From Parietaria judaica (Eukaryota; Streptophyta; Magnoliopsida; Rosales; Urticaceae), in the NCBI GenBank assembly GCA_954871525.1, contig OX940865.1:25342420-25406419 (forward strand): 64,000 bases of DNA, given 5' to 3'. Position numbers and translations under genes: made by a program. The notes below the pieces were generated by a model, which saw nothing but the letters and a program-made list of their open reading frames with translations, was not told the DNA's origin and did not search any database. Positions 52,201 through 64,000 of this stretch are shown one piece after another. The first letter of the stretch is position 1. Every line of letters begins with the position of its first letter.

Positions 52201-53101
52201 TATAATAAATAAATAATTATTATGATAACAATAATATAATGGTGATATTCTATTATTAGTCCTTACTAGAAAGAAAGTCCGCACACCATGACTAGCAAAA
52301 CAATATAATCCATTGGCTTTGGACTCAATACTCAAAGTGGGTCTCACTTTAAAGTTTAATCTTTGATAGAGCAAATCAAGATATATACAAGTGAACGAGA
52401 GTTCACCAAATATTAAGGTCCTGTGTCAGTTATTGAATAATAAAACAAAAATCAATCGCATCACTTTATCTTCATCTTTATCTTTATATATACATATATT
52501 GTATAGTTGATAATTGATATATTATTACTGATATCGTCAACATTTGTAATATTATGTTTTCCACTTTTCCTCACGAATATGTGTCTGCGAGGTAATGCCG
52601 TAAATATGGTGATAAATATGGTATCCGATTTTCGGGTTGGCCAATCCGAAAAGAAAATCAGAGCTTGAAATTTTTAGTTCCGAAATATTTCGGATCTAGA
52701 AATTCAAAATCTTGGTGAAAAAAAAAGGTTATTAGATAAAGTAATAGCAGTATAAAATGCGAGGATATTTTTCTAGAAATGATATGCGAGATTGAATGAA
52801 TTTTGTAAGAGAAAAAACAGTCCCACGTGAACTAAGAATGAATCAATCTGAAAGAAGTGGAATTATAAATTGAGGCTTGAGTCGATTGCTAATTATGGCT
52901 CGAATACAATCTCATGTGAGCTAGTACAAAGAAAAAATTATCTTTTTAATATAGTTATACCTGGCTATTCTACGTTTACTACGTTTAAATAATATAGTAG
53001 ACGGTTTAATTAATGGAGTAATCGGGTAGAGTCCTAAATAATAGAGTAATCGGGTAGAGTACGCGGGTAGCAACTCTGTTTAATTACATAAGAACTACAT
53101 G

Positions 53102-53167
53102 GATTTCAGAAGTCACATATATACATTGGAACTCGATTTCAGAGGTCACTTATATACACTGGAGCTA
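53102..53167. repeat. 33-bp tandem duplication
   Basis: Two copies of GATTTCAGARGTCAC-type sequence (53102-53134, 53135-53167) with a few differences. Just upstream (about 53013-53063) AGAGTAATCGGGTAGAGT-like sequence is also repeated. Confidence 0.7.
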
Positions 53168-53805
53168 GACCTCGAATGCTTCATTAATGATGTATCAAAT
53201 TAATTATAAATATTAATAATAATCATATGATTACGACTAACTCTATTAACAAACAATTATTTTACACATTTTTTTAAGTACATATATCGGTATTTTTATT
53301 TTTCAAGCAGAGATATACTCAAAATTTAGTAAAATGATAAATAAAAAAGGCTATTTCAAAATTTAGAATCATGAAACTGAACTTCTCTCTATTTATTTGT
53401 ACAATGCACATGCCTTCTGAATTCACATTCATATGTTATATACAAATCATTTTTTTTAGGGATATGTTATACAAATCATTAATCTTACATGTTCCATAAC
53501 GGTACTTATTTGTAATAAATATCAAAATTGGGGTACTTATTACACTTTTTAGATTTGCAGGCCCCAAAATGAAAATATAGACGCGCGTAAATTTAAATTC
53601 CGTTAGAACAGTTAGACGAACTATTTTTCCCAAATTGACAAGTGTTGGGTCAGATTCGCCGAGAAAATGCAAGAAAATCACCCAGAAATTAGTTTCCCGG
53701 GAAAATCCTTCATCTTTATCTCCATTGATCCCAGCAAATCCTGCATCCTTTTCGATCGAATCCATTTTCTGAATCAAATTTATTCTTCATCTGTTTTCCT
53801 CGTTA

Positions 53806-56293
53806 ATGGAGCAATTTCGTCAGATCGGCGAGGTGTTAGGAAGCTTAAGGTCTTTGCTTGTGTTCCAAGACAGCATCGCGATCAATCGAAGGCAATGTCT
53901 GTTGTTATTCGATCTATTCAGCGCAGCGTACGATTCGATCGGGGGGGAGATGAAGAACAGCTTAAGGTTCGAAGAGAAGAGCACGGTTAAGTGGAAGATT
54001 CTCGAGCAGCCGATGAGAGATCTCTGCGAAGTTTTCCGGGAAGGCGAGGCTTATGTAAAACATTGCTTGGAGACGAAGGATTTCTTGGCGAAGGCAGTCT
54101 CCTTGCATCGGAACCGCGATTGCGTCGAGTTTCATGTCCACAACTTGCTCGTGTGCCTATCGATCGCAGTCGAAGCGATCGAAGCCGTTGGAGAAATCTC
54201 CGGTTCGGATCAGGAGGAGATTCGGAGGAAGAGATTTGTGTATTCGTGCAAGTACAAGAAGGAATTCAGAGATTCCAGGGTTTTTCAATGGAGGTTTGGG
54301 AAGGACTATTTGGTGAACCACGAATTTCGCGAGCGGTTCGAGTCCGTTTGGTGGGAAGATCGGTGGAATCTCGTCGATAAAATTAGGGAAAATAAATCGG
54401 GATCGACGAAGAACGAGCAGCGCTTGATCGATATCCTTTTCACGAGCCCCGGTGTTTCGGAAGAGGGTTTCAACGGGAAGCTCATGCCGAGCTCGATTCT
54501 GTTGAGCTCGAAAGACTATCAAGTGAGAAGAAGATTAGGCAGCGGAAGCCAGTACAAAGAGATTATCTGGTTGGGCCACGGCTTCGCCTTGAGGCACGTC
54601 TTCGGTGATTTTGAGCCTCTGATCCCGGAGATTTCCTCGTTGCTGTCGCTTTCGCACCCGAACATAGTGAACTTTCTGTGCGGTTTCTCTGACGAGGAAA
54701 AGAAAGAGTGTTTTCTGATCATGGAGTTGATGAGTAAAGACCTCTCAAGTTACATCAAGGAGATTTGCGGCCCGAGGAAGAGAATCCCGTTCTCGCTTCC
54801 GGTCGCAGTCGATTTGATGCTTCAGATTGCAAGAGGACTCGAATATCTTCACTTAAATCGAATTTTTCATGGCAGTTTTAACACGTCAAGCATACTCGTA
54901 AGAGCAAGAGGAGGTAGTAATGCCGAAACTAGTTTCTTGCAAGCGAAGATTTCGAGTTTTGGGTTGCGAACGGTCGGCAATCTCCCGCAAAAGAACTCTT
55001 CGATTTCAAGTGAGAATACACCGTTCATTTGGCACGCTCCGGAAGTTTTGGAAGAGAAAGATCAAAGAGAAACGGCTGAGAGCGCAAAGTACTCGGAGAA
55101 GTCAGACATTTACAGCTTCGGAATGGTCTGCTTTGAGATTTTGACAGGAAAAGTCCCGTTTGAAGATAGCCATATGCAAACGAGCCGGAATATCAGAGCC
55201 GGAGAGAGGCCTTTGTTCCCATTCCAAGCTCCGAAGTTTCTAACCAATCTGACCAAGAAATGCTGGCACACGGACCCAAACCAGAGACCGAGCTTCTCGT
55301 CAATCTGTCGCGTTCTCCGCTTCATAAAACGGTTTCTGGCGCTGAATCCCGACTTCAACCAGCAAGAACCGCAACTCCCGTTGATAGATTACTGCGACAT
55401 TGAGCTAGGCCTCTTGAGGAACTTCCCGGGATGGTCTGATCAAGCTCCGTCCGTGTCACAGATCCCATTTCAGATGTTCATTTACCGGGTTTCGGAGAAG
55501 GAAAAAACATGCGCGAGGTTGAAGGAGTACTCCGAGGAATCAGGGAGTGACGTGGCGTCTTCGATCTGCGAAGATGAAAGCGTCATCATTGTGGAGGATG
55601 TGTTCTTTCCACCAGCTTCAGTGAAAAAGCCTTTAGCTTCACCCGAGGTTGCCAAAAAGATACCATCGACGTCAAAGAAAGCTTCGGACGCAAAAGTCTC
55701 TCAACCGGGTTTGTTTATTTCAGATCTTGAATTTCCGTACTCAGATTTTCTGTTGCTACAAATGCTGATACAAAAAATTTATGTTTTCAATTTAAATCAG
55801 GTGCCTTATGCTAAACAAAAATACCGTTTCGCTCGCACTAGAACGAGTGTAAACAGAAACATCTAAAGGCGCGAATTGAAACAATACCACAAGTTCAATA
55901 GATAAATTGATAAGAAAATGTAGAAACGAAAAAGAGAGACAATCCGGCAATTTGCTGCGATATTTACCCTATTAAGGGAAAAAGAGATGGCATATGCAAA
56001 AAAGTTCCGAAAACCGGTGGCTTTGAACATTACGGACCAATAAGAGAATTTTTCTAGTCTTACGTTAATTAATAAAGTGTTTATGTTTGTCTTGTATTTC
56101 TATTCCAAGTCCTGTCAGTTACAAACCCGGCGGCTATGACATTACAGGCACACCAAGGAGAGTACTAAGGCCTCCACCGATAAACTCCGGGAAACGAAGC
56201 ATGCGAAGAAATTCGGAAAGCCAGTTGACTTTGATGAGCCCAAGACTACTACGAACATTCTCCGGTCATGCCTCAGATTCTGACCTTCCTTAG
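53806..56293 (+). CDS. DUF1221-type kinase-like protein, probable pseudokinase
   Basis: Two exons (53806-55708, 56148-56293) join in frame to 682 residues. The first 200 or so residues match the N-terminal region known as DUF1221 in a small family of plant kinase-like proteins. A kinase fold follows at about 237-513. It lacks the key residues: the VAIK lysine is replaced (F-A-L-R-H), the catalytic H-R-D is H-G-S (about 355), and D-F-G is S-F-G (about 383). The APE motif (W-H-A-P-E at about 411), the S-D-I-Y-S-F-G block and the R-P-S-F arginine are kept, so the fold is probably intact but catalysis unlikely. The second exon adds a basic Ser-rich tail with S-E-S-Q-L-T-L-M-S-P-R. The 439-bp intron is chosen because only the acceptor at 56147 keeps this tail in frame. 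Reading through the intron would stop at 55866. The gene converges on the SPA1-like gene. Confidence 0.87.
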
Positions 56294-56728
56294 ACCATTA
56301 TTTTATAAATAAAAAGTATAGGACTAGCATAATATAACTCAATAAACTAACTATTTAATATAAGTATATATACGTGACAACAAATGTAATATATAAGAAA
56401 GAGTTATTTTCTTTCTCCCCAGATTGTAAAGCTACATTACAACTAAATGCAAATACCAGGAGTTGCATGGTTTTAGTGTTCGGTCCCGGGTTTTGGGGTT
56501 TTGGATCTCTGTACCGGGACAACTCTGGAAAACGAACTGCATTTCTATTATAGGAAAACATGAATCTGATCATCATTTCACCGCAAGAGGTAGAAAATCT
56601 CTGTTGGTCGCGTCGTAAACTGCTATCTTTTCATCAAACCAGAATACAAACTCGGTTTGAAAAGTGCCCAAAACATTACAAAAATTTCAGAATTTAGTTA
56701 CAGATCCGAAATTCAGTTTCCCACATTC
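56294..56728. other. Convergent 3' ends of kinase-like and SPA1-like genes
   Basis: 435 bp between two stop codons on opposite strands; must hold both 3' UTRs. No other feature. Confidence 0.6.
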
Positions 56729-59700
56729 TCAAACCATTTGCAATAGTTTTATCACTCCACTTGAGTTGGCAGCAACCACGGTGTTTGTCTTCCGTCCCCA
56801 ACAAACACTCGAAACAAAATGCCCAGATTCCTCGCTGATCTCATCGCCGGAGAAAGGGTCAACTGAGTCAAACCTATACGAGGTTATCGGCATTGATAGA
56901 GATCTATAGTAACTGAACACCTGAAACAAGAAAAAAGAACACATAGATCCTAATTATCTTTAGCAGAAAATCAATTATATGAAGATTCCGAAAGAAAAAA
57001 AGAAGATGAAAATTACCTCATTTGTCTCCGAACCGCAGACTATGTACCCATCCAAAACAGACAAACCAACGAAATTCTGAAAGAACAAGTGAAATTTGTT
57101 ATACGGCGATGTAATAAAATTTGGTAGAAGGTTACAGAGAGAAACGAGTTTCAACCTTTTCGTTAGTGTGTCCGGTCAAGGTAAGACTGCAATAATCATC
57201 TTCCGAGGCGTTTTTCTTGATATTCCATAGCTTTAGTGTGTTGTCAGTGGATGCAGACACTACCGTGTCAGCATCTAGAAACTTCACATAGCTTACGGCT
57301 TTTTTGTGGCCGGCTAAGGTGCACAAAGGAGCTCTGTAGTGGCGGAGATCGTAGCCGTAGACTGTGTAATCAGAAGACCCAAAGAACAGTTGATGATTTG
57401 AGAAATCGGAGAATTGTACACAACAAACGTTGGCCTGGCACAAAACCGTGCCGAATGATTTATTCTGCGGATACAAAAATTCCAGTTAATACCAATTTGA
57501 TAGAGCCCGAAGCAAAACCAAAAACGAAATAAAAGTCCAACGGGAAACAATTACTTATATAGGATTCGGGTTAGAATCCACAATCTGATCATAAGCCCAA
57601 TATACCCAAATCGCCCTTCATAATGTTGACAGTGTTGAAACAGAGAAAAGAGAGAGAACGTACATCATTTATGTTCCATAGTCTAACGGTACAGTCGTCA
57701 CTTCCACTAGCGAACATGGTCGGGTCAGCTCGGGAGAAGTCAACGCACCAAGCCCTCTTCTGATGCTCGGTCTTTTGGACAATTTCTTTGCCGATGCTCG
57801 CGTCCCACACCTTCATGAGATCAAATCAAACTCATCAAACATAAAATATTGTGGAGTGTATTTTTTTGAAAAGTTGGTTCGATGTGAAAAAAAAGAGACA
57901 CACACACATACACACCTTAACCACTCCATCGTAATCCGACGACGCCAAATAGTTCTTGATGTAGTGATTCCAAGATATAGAGCTCAGCTTAGACTTGTTC
58001 GACATCTCAGCGACGGGATAATGTACGTCTTTAGTGTCGTTTAATAAATCGGCGAACTCAAAAATCTTGATTTTTTTCGATACTTTAGCGGCGGCGATGT
58101 ATTCTTCATCACGATCGAAGCTTAGAGAGCAAATGGCATCGATGGAGTTGTGAAGATCGCCGTTTCTCAGCGTGCCACACACTTTAAACTTACTGAACCG
58201 AGAAAATTTGCAGAGACTGTTGAAAAAGGCTCCGACACGTTCACCAGAACACCGCATATCTTTTTTGGGGTTTTCTATATAAGGGCTTCGTTTATCTTGG
58301 CGCTGTGATATCATGAAGAAATAAGCCTTCTCTAGCTGAGGGAGATTTTTTTTCAATACCTCTTCATTTTTAATCGAAACCAAGCTAGAATTTGGTTTCT
58401 GAGAAGAAATGGAATCTGTACTCGGTGAGTACTTTCTCACAACTTCCTTAATATCTTTATCTAAACACCCGATTTCTTCTATTAATTTCGCGGCATGTCT
58501 CTCCTTTTCTTGTTGGCACGAGCTGAAAAATCTAAGCAATTGATCGGATTGGCGATCGGAATAATCGCTTGGATTTGGGAAGGTGTCAACAGAACCCGAA
58601 TCTTTGGAGTCATTGATGAGATCTGATTGCAGAATTTCTCTGTTCCACAATAAAAACACAAACTTTCGTAACGACCCTCTATTATATATTGAACTAATCT
58701 GAGAAGACGGTTTTGACGCACCGCCAAAGGAAGGGCAAGACGGTCGTTTAGTAATTTATGTTGCTTTCATTTAAGTATTTTTATTATGTTTGGTGTGATT
58801 ACCAATAAGTGAAAAATTCGGAAACCTAATCTCTTTTTTTTTTCAAGTGCAATTGACTCTAGACGTTGTTTGGCGAGTTTTGGTTGTGTTCTCGAAGGAA
58901 CGGTCGGTTTAGTTATTGTTAGCTTATGTGGGTTTTGGTTAATTTTTCGGGATCGGTTCCTATCTAATCTATATCTTTAGAAAACGGGAAAGAATTTAAA
59001 AGAAATGAAATGCACGAAGTTTAATATACCTGGTCGTTGGACGTGACAGAGGTTCGGGATGAAGAAGCCAAAGGCAAAAGGCAGACTCGATCGGATTTTC
59101 CGAGAGTACTTTCCCAGGAAGTATCCGGTGGCGTAAATCCGACATATGGGCAGAATGAGCTTCCCATGATTCAAAACGGCACAATAACTGGTATGAAACA
59201 GCTCGATTAGTACGAAAAACCGAACTTCTTTTTCCATTTTATAATATAAAGCAATCATTATTTTTACACAAATTTAAAATTTTATATTTCCGATTTAAGA
59301 AAGTCGATTAAACCGTTCATTGAGATCATCAACTCACCTCAAAGAGGAGAATTCCGAGGCCGTAAATATTGGAAGAAAAATCGCAGCCTCTTTCACCGTG
59401 ATCTTCTGGACTAGTATACCACATTTTCTCCAATTGAGCATTTCGAGAAATGGATTCTTGTCGCTCAAGCAATCCATTGACCTGCACGTTTTTACTTGAA
59501 GCCTCGTCTAGCTTCTGTTTAGCGCCTGAGATCCGATTTTCAAATGGATCATGCTCCAAACTTCTTTTCTTATTATTGACTTCTCTTGAATCCTCCATTT
59601 TTGTGTACTTATTGAAATCTCCGAGAATAACATTTCCGTCTTCAATCATGACCAATGAACCGATGTATTGAATCTTGTTCGACGGTAAAACCGTGAAGCA

Positions 59701-60336
59701 AGACGGTCTCAAGTCTTGCAAGGCCGAGCCTTGAGAATGCGCAAAGTCTACCAGTTGCACAATCTGCTTAAAAACCCGAATTTTGTTTACTTTTTCCTCT
59801 TTTGTTGACTCGCAGATGAGCCATTCTCTCAGGCTGGTCCCATTAGACCCGGTAATTCGAGCTGCAAAAGAAGGAATCTCCGAATCGTGCAACACAGTTT
59901 TATCATTCCGACTCATAAGACCGCTCTGAGCTTCCATGTATTTACTCACTTTTAGCTTCTCGTTCGTCGCTTTGTTCGCACTAAAACGAGAGATACCAGC
60001 TACCGATCCCGTCTTCGATTGTATTTTCCCAATCGGCAGAGAATCATTCCGAAGACTTTCCGACGAACGCTTTGCATTCTGCATAACGAAATCCTCCCGG
60101 GCACGCAACAGAGCCCGATCACTGTCCAAACCTCGGCTTCTCAATCCGCTCTCCAAATTGAATTGGTACTGCCAAAGATTATCCCGTCCCGAACTACTCG
60201 GACTGCCGAGACTTCGGTTTCCCGCAGCCGCCATTGCCAATTTGAGCCTCGCTTCTTTGACCGAGCAAGCGACACCGTAGAGCAGTTCGGTTTCCGGCAA
60301 AGCACCGTCGAATCTATTCGAGCTCGTACCCTCCAT
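56729..60336 (-). CDS. SPA1: SPA1-like repressor of photomorphogenesis
   Basis: Seven coding exons on the minus strand (59338-60336, 59030-59187, 57916-58639, 57664-57810, 57156-57464, 57017-57076, 56729-56920) give 862 residues. SPA proteins join COP1 and CUL4-DDB1 in an E3 ligase that degrades light-promoting transcription factors in the dark. A degenerate kinase-like region (about 190-400, with L-R-E-W-L, D-L-R-P-S-C-F and L-W-L-L-H-P-E-P) is followed by a coiled coil and a WD40 propeller at about 545-862 ([22 protein letters not shown]). The WD40 part is closest to SPA1/SPA2 rather than SPA3/SPA4. The N-terminus is shorter than in Arabidopsis SPA1 (1,029 residues). A GT-AG pair at 60381-60618 suggests a 5' UTR intron. 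In Arabidopsis SPA1 follows CRF5, a carrier and AGP16, agreeing with this neighbourhood. Confidence 0.92.
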
Positions 60337-63033
60337 TAGAGCACAACAAAAGCTCCTTCGTATGCAAAATTTCAAAGATTCTGCAAATACCAAACACTAA
60401 TTCGTCAGATTAGAGTACTGAAGCCAGACATCGAGCTTCGAGAGTGAATCAGATGACGATTCCAACACAGAAAAGCCTTATTCAAGAGTCATATGTGCAT
60501 GCAAAGACTTTGAACACTCACAGAGTTCCTCAAAAAAAAAAAAAAAACCCAGAACCGCCATTAATCACTCTCAACGAAGCTCAAACACTAATCGAAGAAA
60601 CAAAAGAAAAATCATTACCGTGTAGAGAGAGAAGAAGAAAATGTCTAGAGAGAGAGAGGAAGGAGAATCACAAGTTTTGGACTTGAAAATATCTTGTTTG
60701 CTTTCGTACACAGACAAAACCTGTACAATTCTCCACGCTTTGATTCCTGAGATATTTTTACGTCAAAAATGGATTCATAGCCAAAATCGGAATTTACACA
60801 AAAATGTATGTCTAATTATATTTACTTACACTCCACAGAAATATATATATATATATATATAATATGTGATGTGTTCAAAAAGTGTATACCTTTTTGGGTT
60901 ATTGTCTGGGGAGAACCATGTCCACGTCGATCCATATCTTTTTTTCTCAAATGTGTTTTCAACGTCATTTGTGGCAAAAGTACCCACACATACGAAATAT
61001 GTATTCACTAGTTTGGATAAATTTTCAATAATATTTTGCGGTGAAAGTCACTATCCTCGTACTTTTACTGAACATACATCTTTACAACGTTAAATTCCAC
61101 ATTTTTCGCAATATTAGACACACCATGTCACTTGACCGTCCTCCTGACCGCGGGTTACTACCCATTGTAGCTCTCATCGCAAGAATGCGTCTGAATACGG
61201 GCACTAAAACGTGGTTGGGAGGTCGGTCGAGAAAGGCTCACATATTACATGTAAGTATACGTATTGATGTGGCGCTTCTAACAAAAAAAGTGAAGTGGCG
61301 TGTAACGTTGATAAGTGCGAGAGGTTAACGATTTTTGCAGAAAAAAAATGAGTTTAGTCATCAAACTCATCATTCGTAAGAAATGACGAATTCGATGACT
61401 TTCTGTGATAAAAAAATATAAATTTAATGATTTATTTGCAAAAGATGATGAGTTCATGATATTCGCCACAAATTTTAATTCTTCATTATAAAATTTCACG
61501 TAGTGACATTTTTTTCTTCTTCAGAATTTTATTTGCACTGAATTTTGACATAGAAACCACAATGAAATTTATAAAATAAAAAATAAACTATTAAAGCATT
61601 ATTGGTTTCTCATTTAGTAACACGTAGTATTCTTACTATAAATACCTTTATTATTATAGTATATAAAATTATAAATTATAGATAAATTCACTTCTTTTTT
61701 TTCTCTTTAGTTAAAATAGTTGATATGAAATGCGGTTGTGGGCGCCGACGGAATTTATGAGATTCCCAACCAGCGGCGCCTTCTGAGTGTAGGACCCACG
61801 AGGATGTGGAATCCCGGCGACAATTTGAGCGTTTGTGAACCGTACGATCAAATTTGAAGGAGCGAGATGAGACCACGATAGTTGTGAAACGAATGGGCGA
61901 TGGTGTGCTGGCAGCTCGCACGTGCCTATGACGCCACCCTGGTCACGTGGGTCTCTGGGAGAGTCACGTGCTTGAGTTTGGCTTTTCCTCTATATCTTTT
62001 TGACTAGTGCTATTGGCCTGATGATCACCGCATATCAATTGCGAATGACTCACTCTCCTTCCTTCGTGACTTGTGTTTTGTATTGTATTGTTTGCCCGAC
62101 TTTTCAATTTTTTTATTTATAACTGAATGGTTTATATTTATTTCACTATATATTATTCAAGTCGATCAATGCTAGTTTTAAGATGAGTTTTGGATTTGGA
62201 CACTGTTACTGAGCTCCCAAGAAATTTCTAACAATTACTTAAAGAGAACATTAGGAAGCGATCGCATACGACGATCTTCGTCCTTCGTTGTCAGCCGCGG
62301 TCGCGGATGTAAAGTGCTAATTAACATAATTAAAGAAAATTAAGAAGAAAAAATTTAGTTTTATACTCACTAATCAATATCGACTAGGCGTGCCCGGCAT
62401 GCAATTTTTAACGGGCGCAAGAAGATTTACTGACACAATAGTTTCTCGGCCCCTAATCTTATTCTAGGCAAGGAATACACGCCACCCGTGCAAAATTTGA
62501 GGACGAACTCTCCTTCCCCGGAGTTTATTATTTATTTTAATATATATTTTGTTAAAAATGGATGGACAATAGGCGTGGGCAACCCGCGCCCACCATCTAG
62601 ATCCAAGTATCCAATCTTATTATCAAATATGTTGTTGAAAAGCGATAGGGATTCAAGATATTCTCTTTGCAATGGAGACAATACTAGCAATGGAAAATTC
62701 GATGAAAACCCGCTAAACTCGAAATAAAATAATTCGAGAAAATACTCATTATGACTACAAAAGGAGAAACCCTTTGTGAATAATTTATGACGCAATAATG
62801 CGTTTGTTGTGCGACACTTTATTATCGAATCAAGAAACGGAACCCTACACCATGGTTCAGAAGGGGAAGCCATTTATAAACAACCAAAAGCTCAACCACT
62901 CCGGGGAGACAAAAAAAGGACTAAATTACCCCTCAGTTTGCCGTCTCTCTAATCCCCTTTTGGTCTACAAAAATAACACACACCATCTGAAGAACAAAAC
63001 AACTAATCGCCGACGAGCTGAACTCGAGACTCT
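60337..63033. other. SPA1-like leader and intergenic sequence
   Basis: Starts with the probable 5' UTR and UTR intron (60381-60618) of the SPA1-like gene. Then AT-rich DNA with a (TA)n at 60842-60862 and a GC-richer patch near 61730-61980 containing several CACGTG cores (GTCACGTGGG, GTCACGTGCT). No gene was recognised; the last part holds the 3' UTR of the carrier gene. Confidence 0.45.
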
Positions 63034-63727
63034 CTAATCCGATATCCTTATTTCCACTCCTAAAATGTCCTTCACCATCTCGTACGACACGAACGCCAGC
63101 GCGATCGACGGGACCACCTGAAATGCCAAACCGGAATTATATAAAAAAAGAAAACACCTTTCCTCTCGAATGTGGATACAGAAACCGTTCACTCTAAGTC
63201 GACTAAGAAACAGGAGACTCTTATTAGAAATACAGAACTAGTTTAATGAAGTAATAACAATATCATTTACCAACGATTAGAAGTCATTAATAATATGTAC
63301 TCTCCTAATTTACTCCTACCGTTTGCTATTTTAATATTAGGAGTAAACTAATTTAATGAAATAATACTAGTTTGGGACTGACCTTGACGGAATTAGGGAT
63401 CAAACCCTTGTACAACGCACCGAATCCCTCATGCCGAACGGTCTTCCTAAAGGCGTCAACCATGCCGGTATATTCGAGCGGAGCTTTGCTCCTTCCGTCG
63501 CCAGTGAGAACCGAAGAGGCATTGTTCCATCCCACCATTTGCATTCTCCGGCGAATCACGTCCAGCGGGTAAGCCACGGTCTGACCCACAGTTCCGGCAG
63601 CCGCTCCACACGCCAGTCGGGTCGTCACACTCAGCTCGTTGTTTTCAACCAAACCGTACGGGTTGGTTTTGAGTAAATAATCCTTGAGAGATTCGTACAC
63701 TGCGAAATTGAGACCTACGTATGGAAC
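63034..63727 (-). CDS. ADNT1: Adenine nucleotide mitochondrial carrier ADNT1-like, 5' part outside window
   Basis: The last two exons of a minus-strand gene (63383-63727, then 63034-63117) encode the C-terminal 142 residues of a mitochondrial carrier. The upstream exons lie beyond the right edge. The visible part starts V-P-Y-V-G-L-N-F-A-V-Y-E, has the third-repeat signature P-L-D-V-I-R-R-R-M-Q-M-V-G-W, and continues T-G-M-V-D-A-F-R-K-T-V-R-H-E-G-F-G-A-L-Y-K-G-L-I-P-N-S-V-K to a stop after R-I-S-D. This closely matches plant ADNT1, which exchanges AMP/ADP/ATP across the inner mitochondrial membrane. The exons are joined by GT-AG. Exon ends are set by acceptor CAG before 63727 and donor GT at 63381-63382. 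Confidence 0.92.
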
Positions 63728-64000
63728 CTGCAAAACCAAACAAAGAGAAGTTCGGTACGGGAGTTTTTCACATAAATATTTACGTTGAAATGAGTTTTCT
63801 TTTTTCTTCTAAAAACTAAAAACAATAGTGTGGTTAAGCGTGACCGAGTCGTAACACAAAAAAAAAAAAAAAAAAAAAGTGACCGAGTAGTAAGTAACTC
63901 TGGTATTTTGGAAATTATTACCAAATTCCGGAGCTAATTATTCTCCGGATAAACTAATAATTGGCAGATAAATGATCTGATTACGGTAATTATATTAAAC
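63728..64000. other. Intron of the ADNT1-like gene, running off the window
   Basis: AT-rich sequence with a poly-A run (about 63858-63879) and no further carrier exon. It should be part of the intron upstream of the exon ending at 63727. Confidence 0.6.

Larger units (their letters stand above)
48414..53805. other. Long gene-poor intergenic region
   Basis: 5.4 kb of AT-rich DNA without a recognisable exon. Contents noted: a possible gypsy-type relic (about 48950-49290), a (TA)n run with interruptions at about 51567-51605, and a 33-bp tandem duplication at 53102-53167. The last 150 bases should hold the leader of the kinase-like gene. Confidence 0.45.

Noticed and set aside
53667..53990. 107-codon frame starting at an ATG upstream of the kinase-like gene and overlapping its start
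   Set aside because: The protein looks random and overlaps clear coding sequence. It could be a long uORF, but the transcript start is unknown.
55709..55866. Read-through of the kinase-like first exon to a stop at 55866 as the natural C-terminus
   Set aside because: Sequence after 55708 becomes AT-rich and unlike the family, whereas splicing to 56148 gives an in-frame Ser-rich tail with the conserved-looking S-Q-L-T-L-M-S-P-R.

Overview
This is plant nuclear DNA, almost certainly from a eudicot. The genes are short-exon, intron-containing and set in AT-rich intergenic DNA with long TA and poly-A/T runs. Every recognised product is a plant protein, including an AP2/ERF cytokinin response factor, an arabinogalactan peptide, a SPA light-signalling repressor and a PDV1-type plastid division protein. 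I cannot name the species. All coordinates come from reading splice sites and conserved protein blocks by eye; no alignment or transcript data were used.

Layout. A single-exon NHL/LEA_2 membrane protein (1032-1754, +) is preceded by a leader with four look-alike short uORFs. Next come a small DNA-transposon insertion (3376-3590) and a broken Ty1/copia element with 135-bp LTRs (4020-8612). An E2 ubiquitin-conjugating enzyme follows (11125-12977, +), then a 1.1-kb hAT-type element (13564-14677) and a probable solo LTR (16451-17297). The rest of the window holds the CRF transcription factor (19833-20648, +), ribosomal protein eL43 (27078-27805, -), a second hAT-type element (29422-30058), a PDV1-like gene (30348-31645, +), an MTM1-like mitochondrial carrier (34250-37362, +), an AG peptide (38431-38820, -), a MITE (40426-40787), gamma-tubulin (41868-45289, -), a DUF7722-type small protein (47229-47462, -), a third hAT-type element (48095-48405), a DUF1221 pseudokinase (53806-56293, +), a SPA1-like gene (56729-60336, -), and the 3' half of an ADNT1-like adenine nucleotide carrier (63034 to the right edge, -).

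How it fits together. These are independent nuclear genes, not an operon, but their order is informative. From memory of Arabidopsis locus numbers, subsets of this set sit side by side at At5g53280-53300 (PDV1, CRF3, UBC10), At4g27940-27960 (MTM1, CRF4, UBC9), At2g46310-46340 (CRF5, carrier, AGP16, SPA1) and At3g61630-61650 (CRF6, AGP20, TUBG1). The window therefore looks like a less fractionated version of one ancestral block, and this supports the ortholog calls.

The most unusual material is non-coding. Three non-autonomous hAT-type elements with 8-bp target duplications share nearly the same terminal nucleotides, yet each is built from a different short repeated word (GC-rich CCCGCC, AACCCGG, or TCGCGAC). 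Other points of note are two GC-AG introns in the gamma-tubulin gene, repeated uORFs before the NHL gene, a uORF overlapping the CRF start codon, and a hairpin tandem array in the leader of the copia element.
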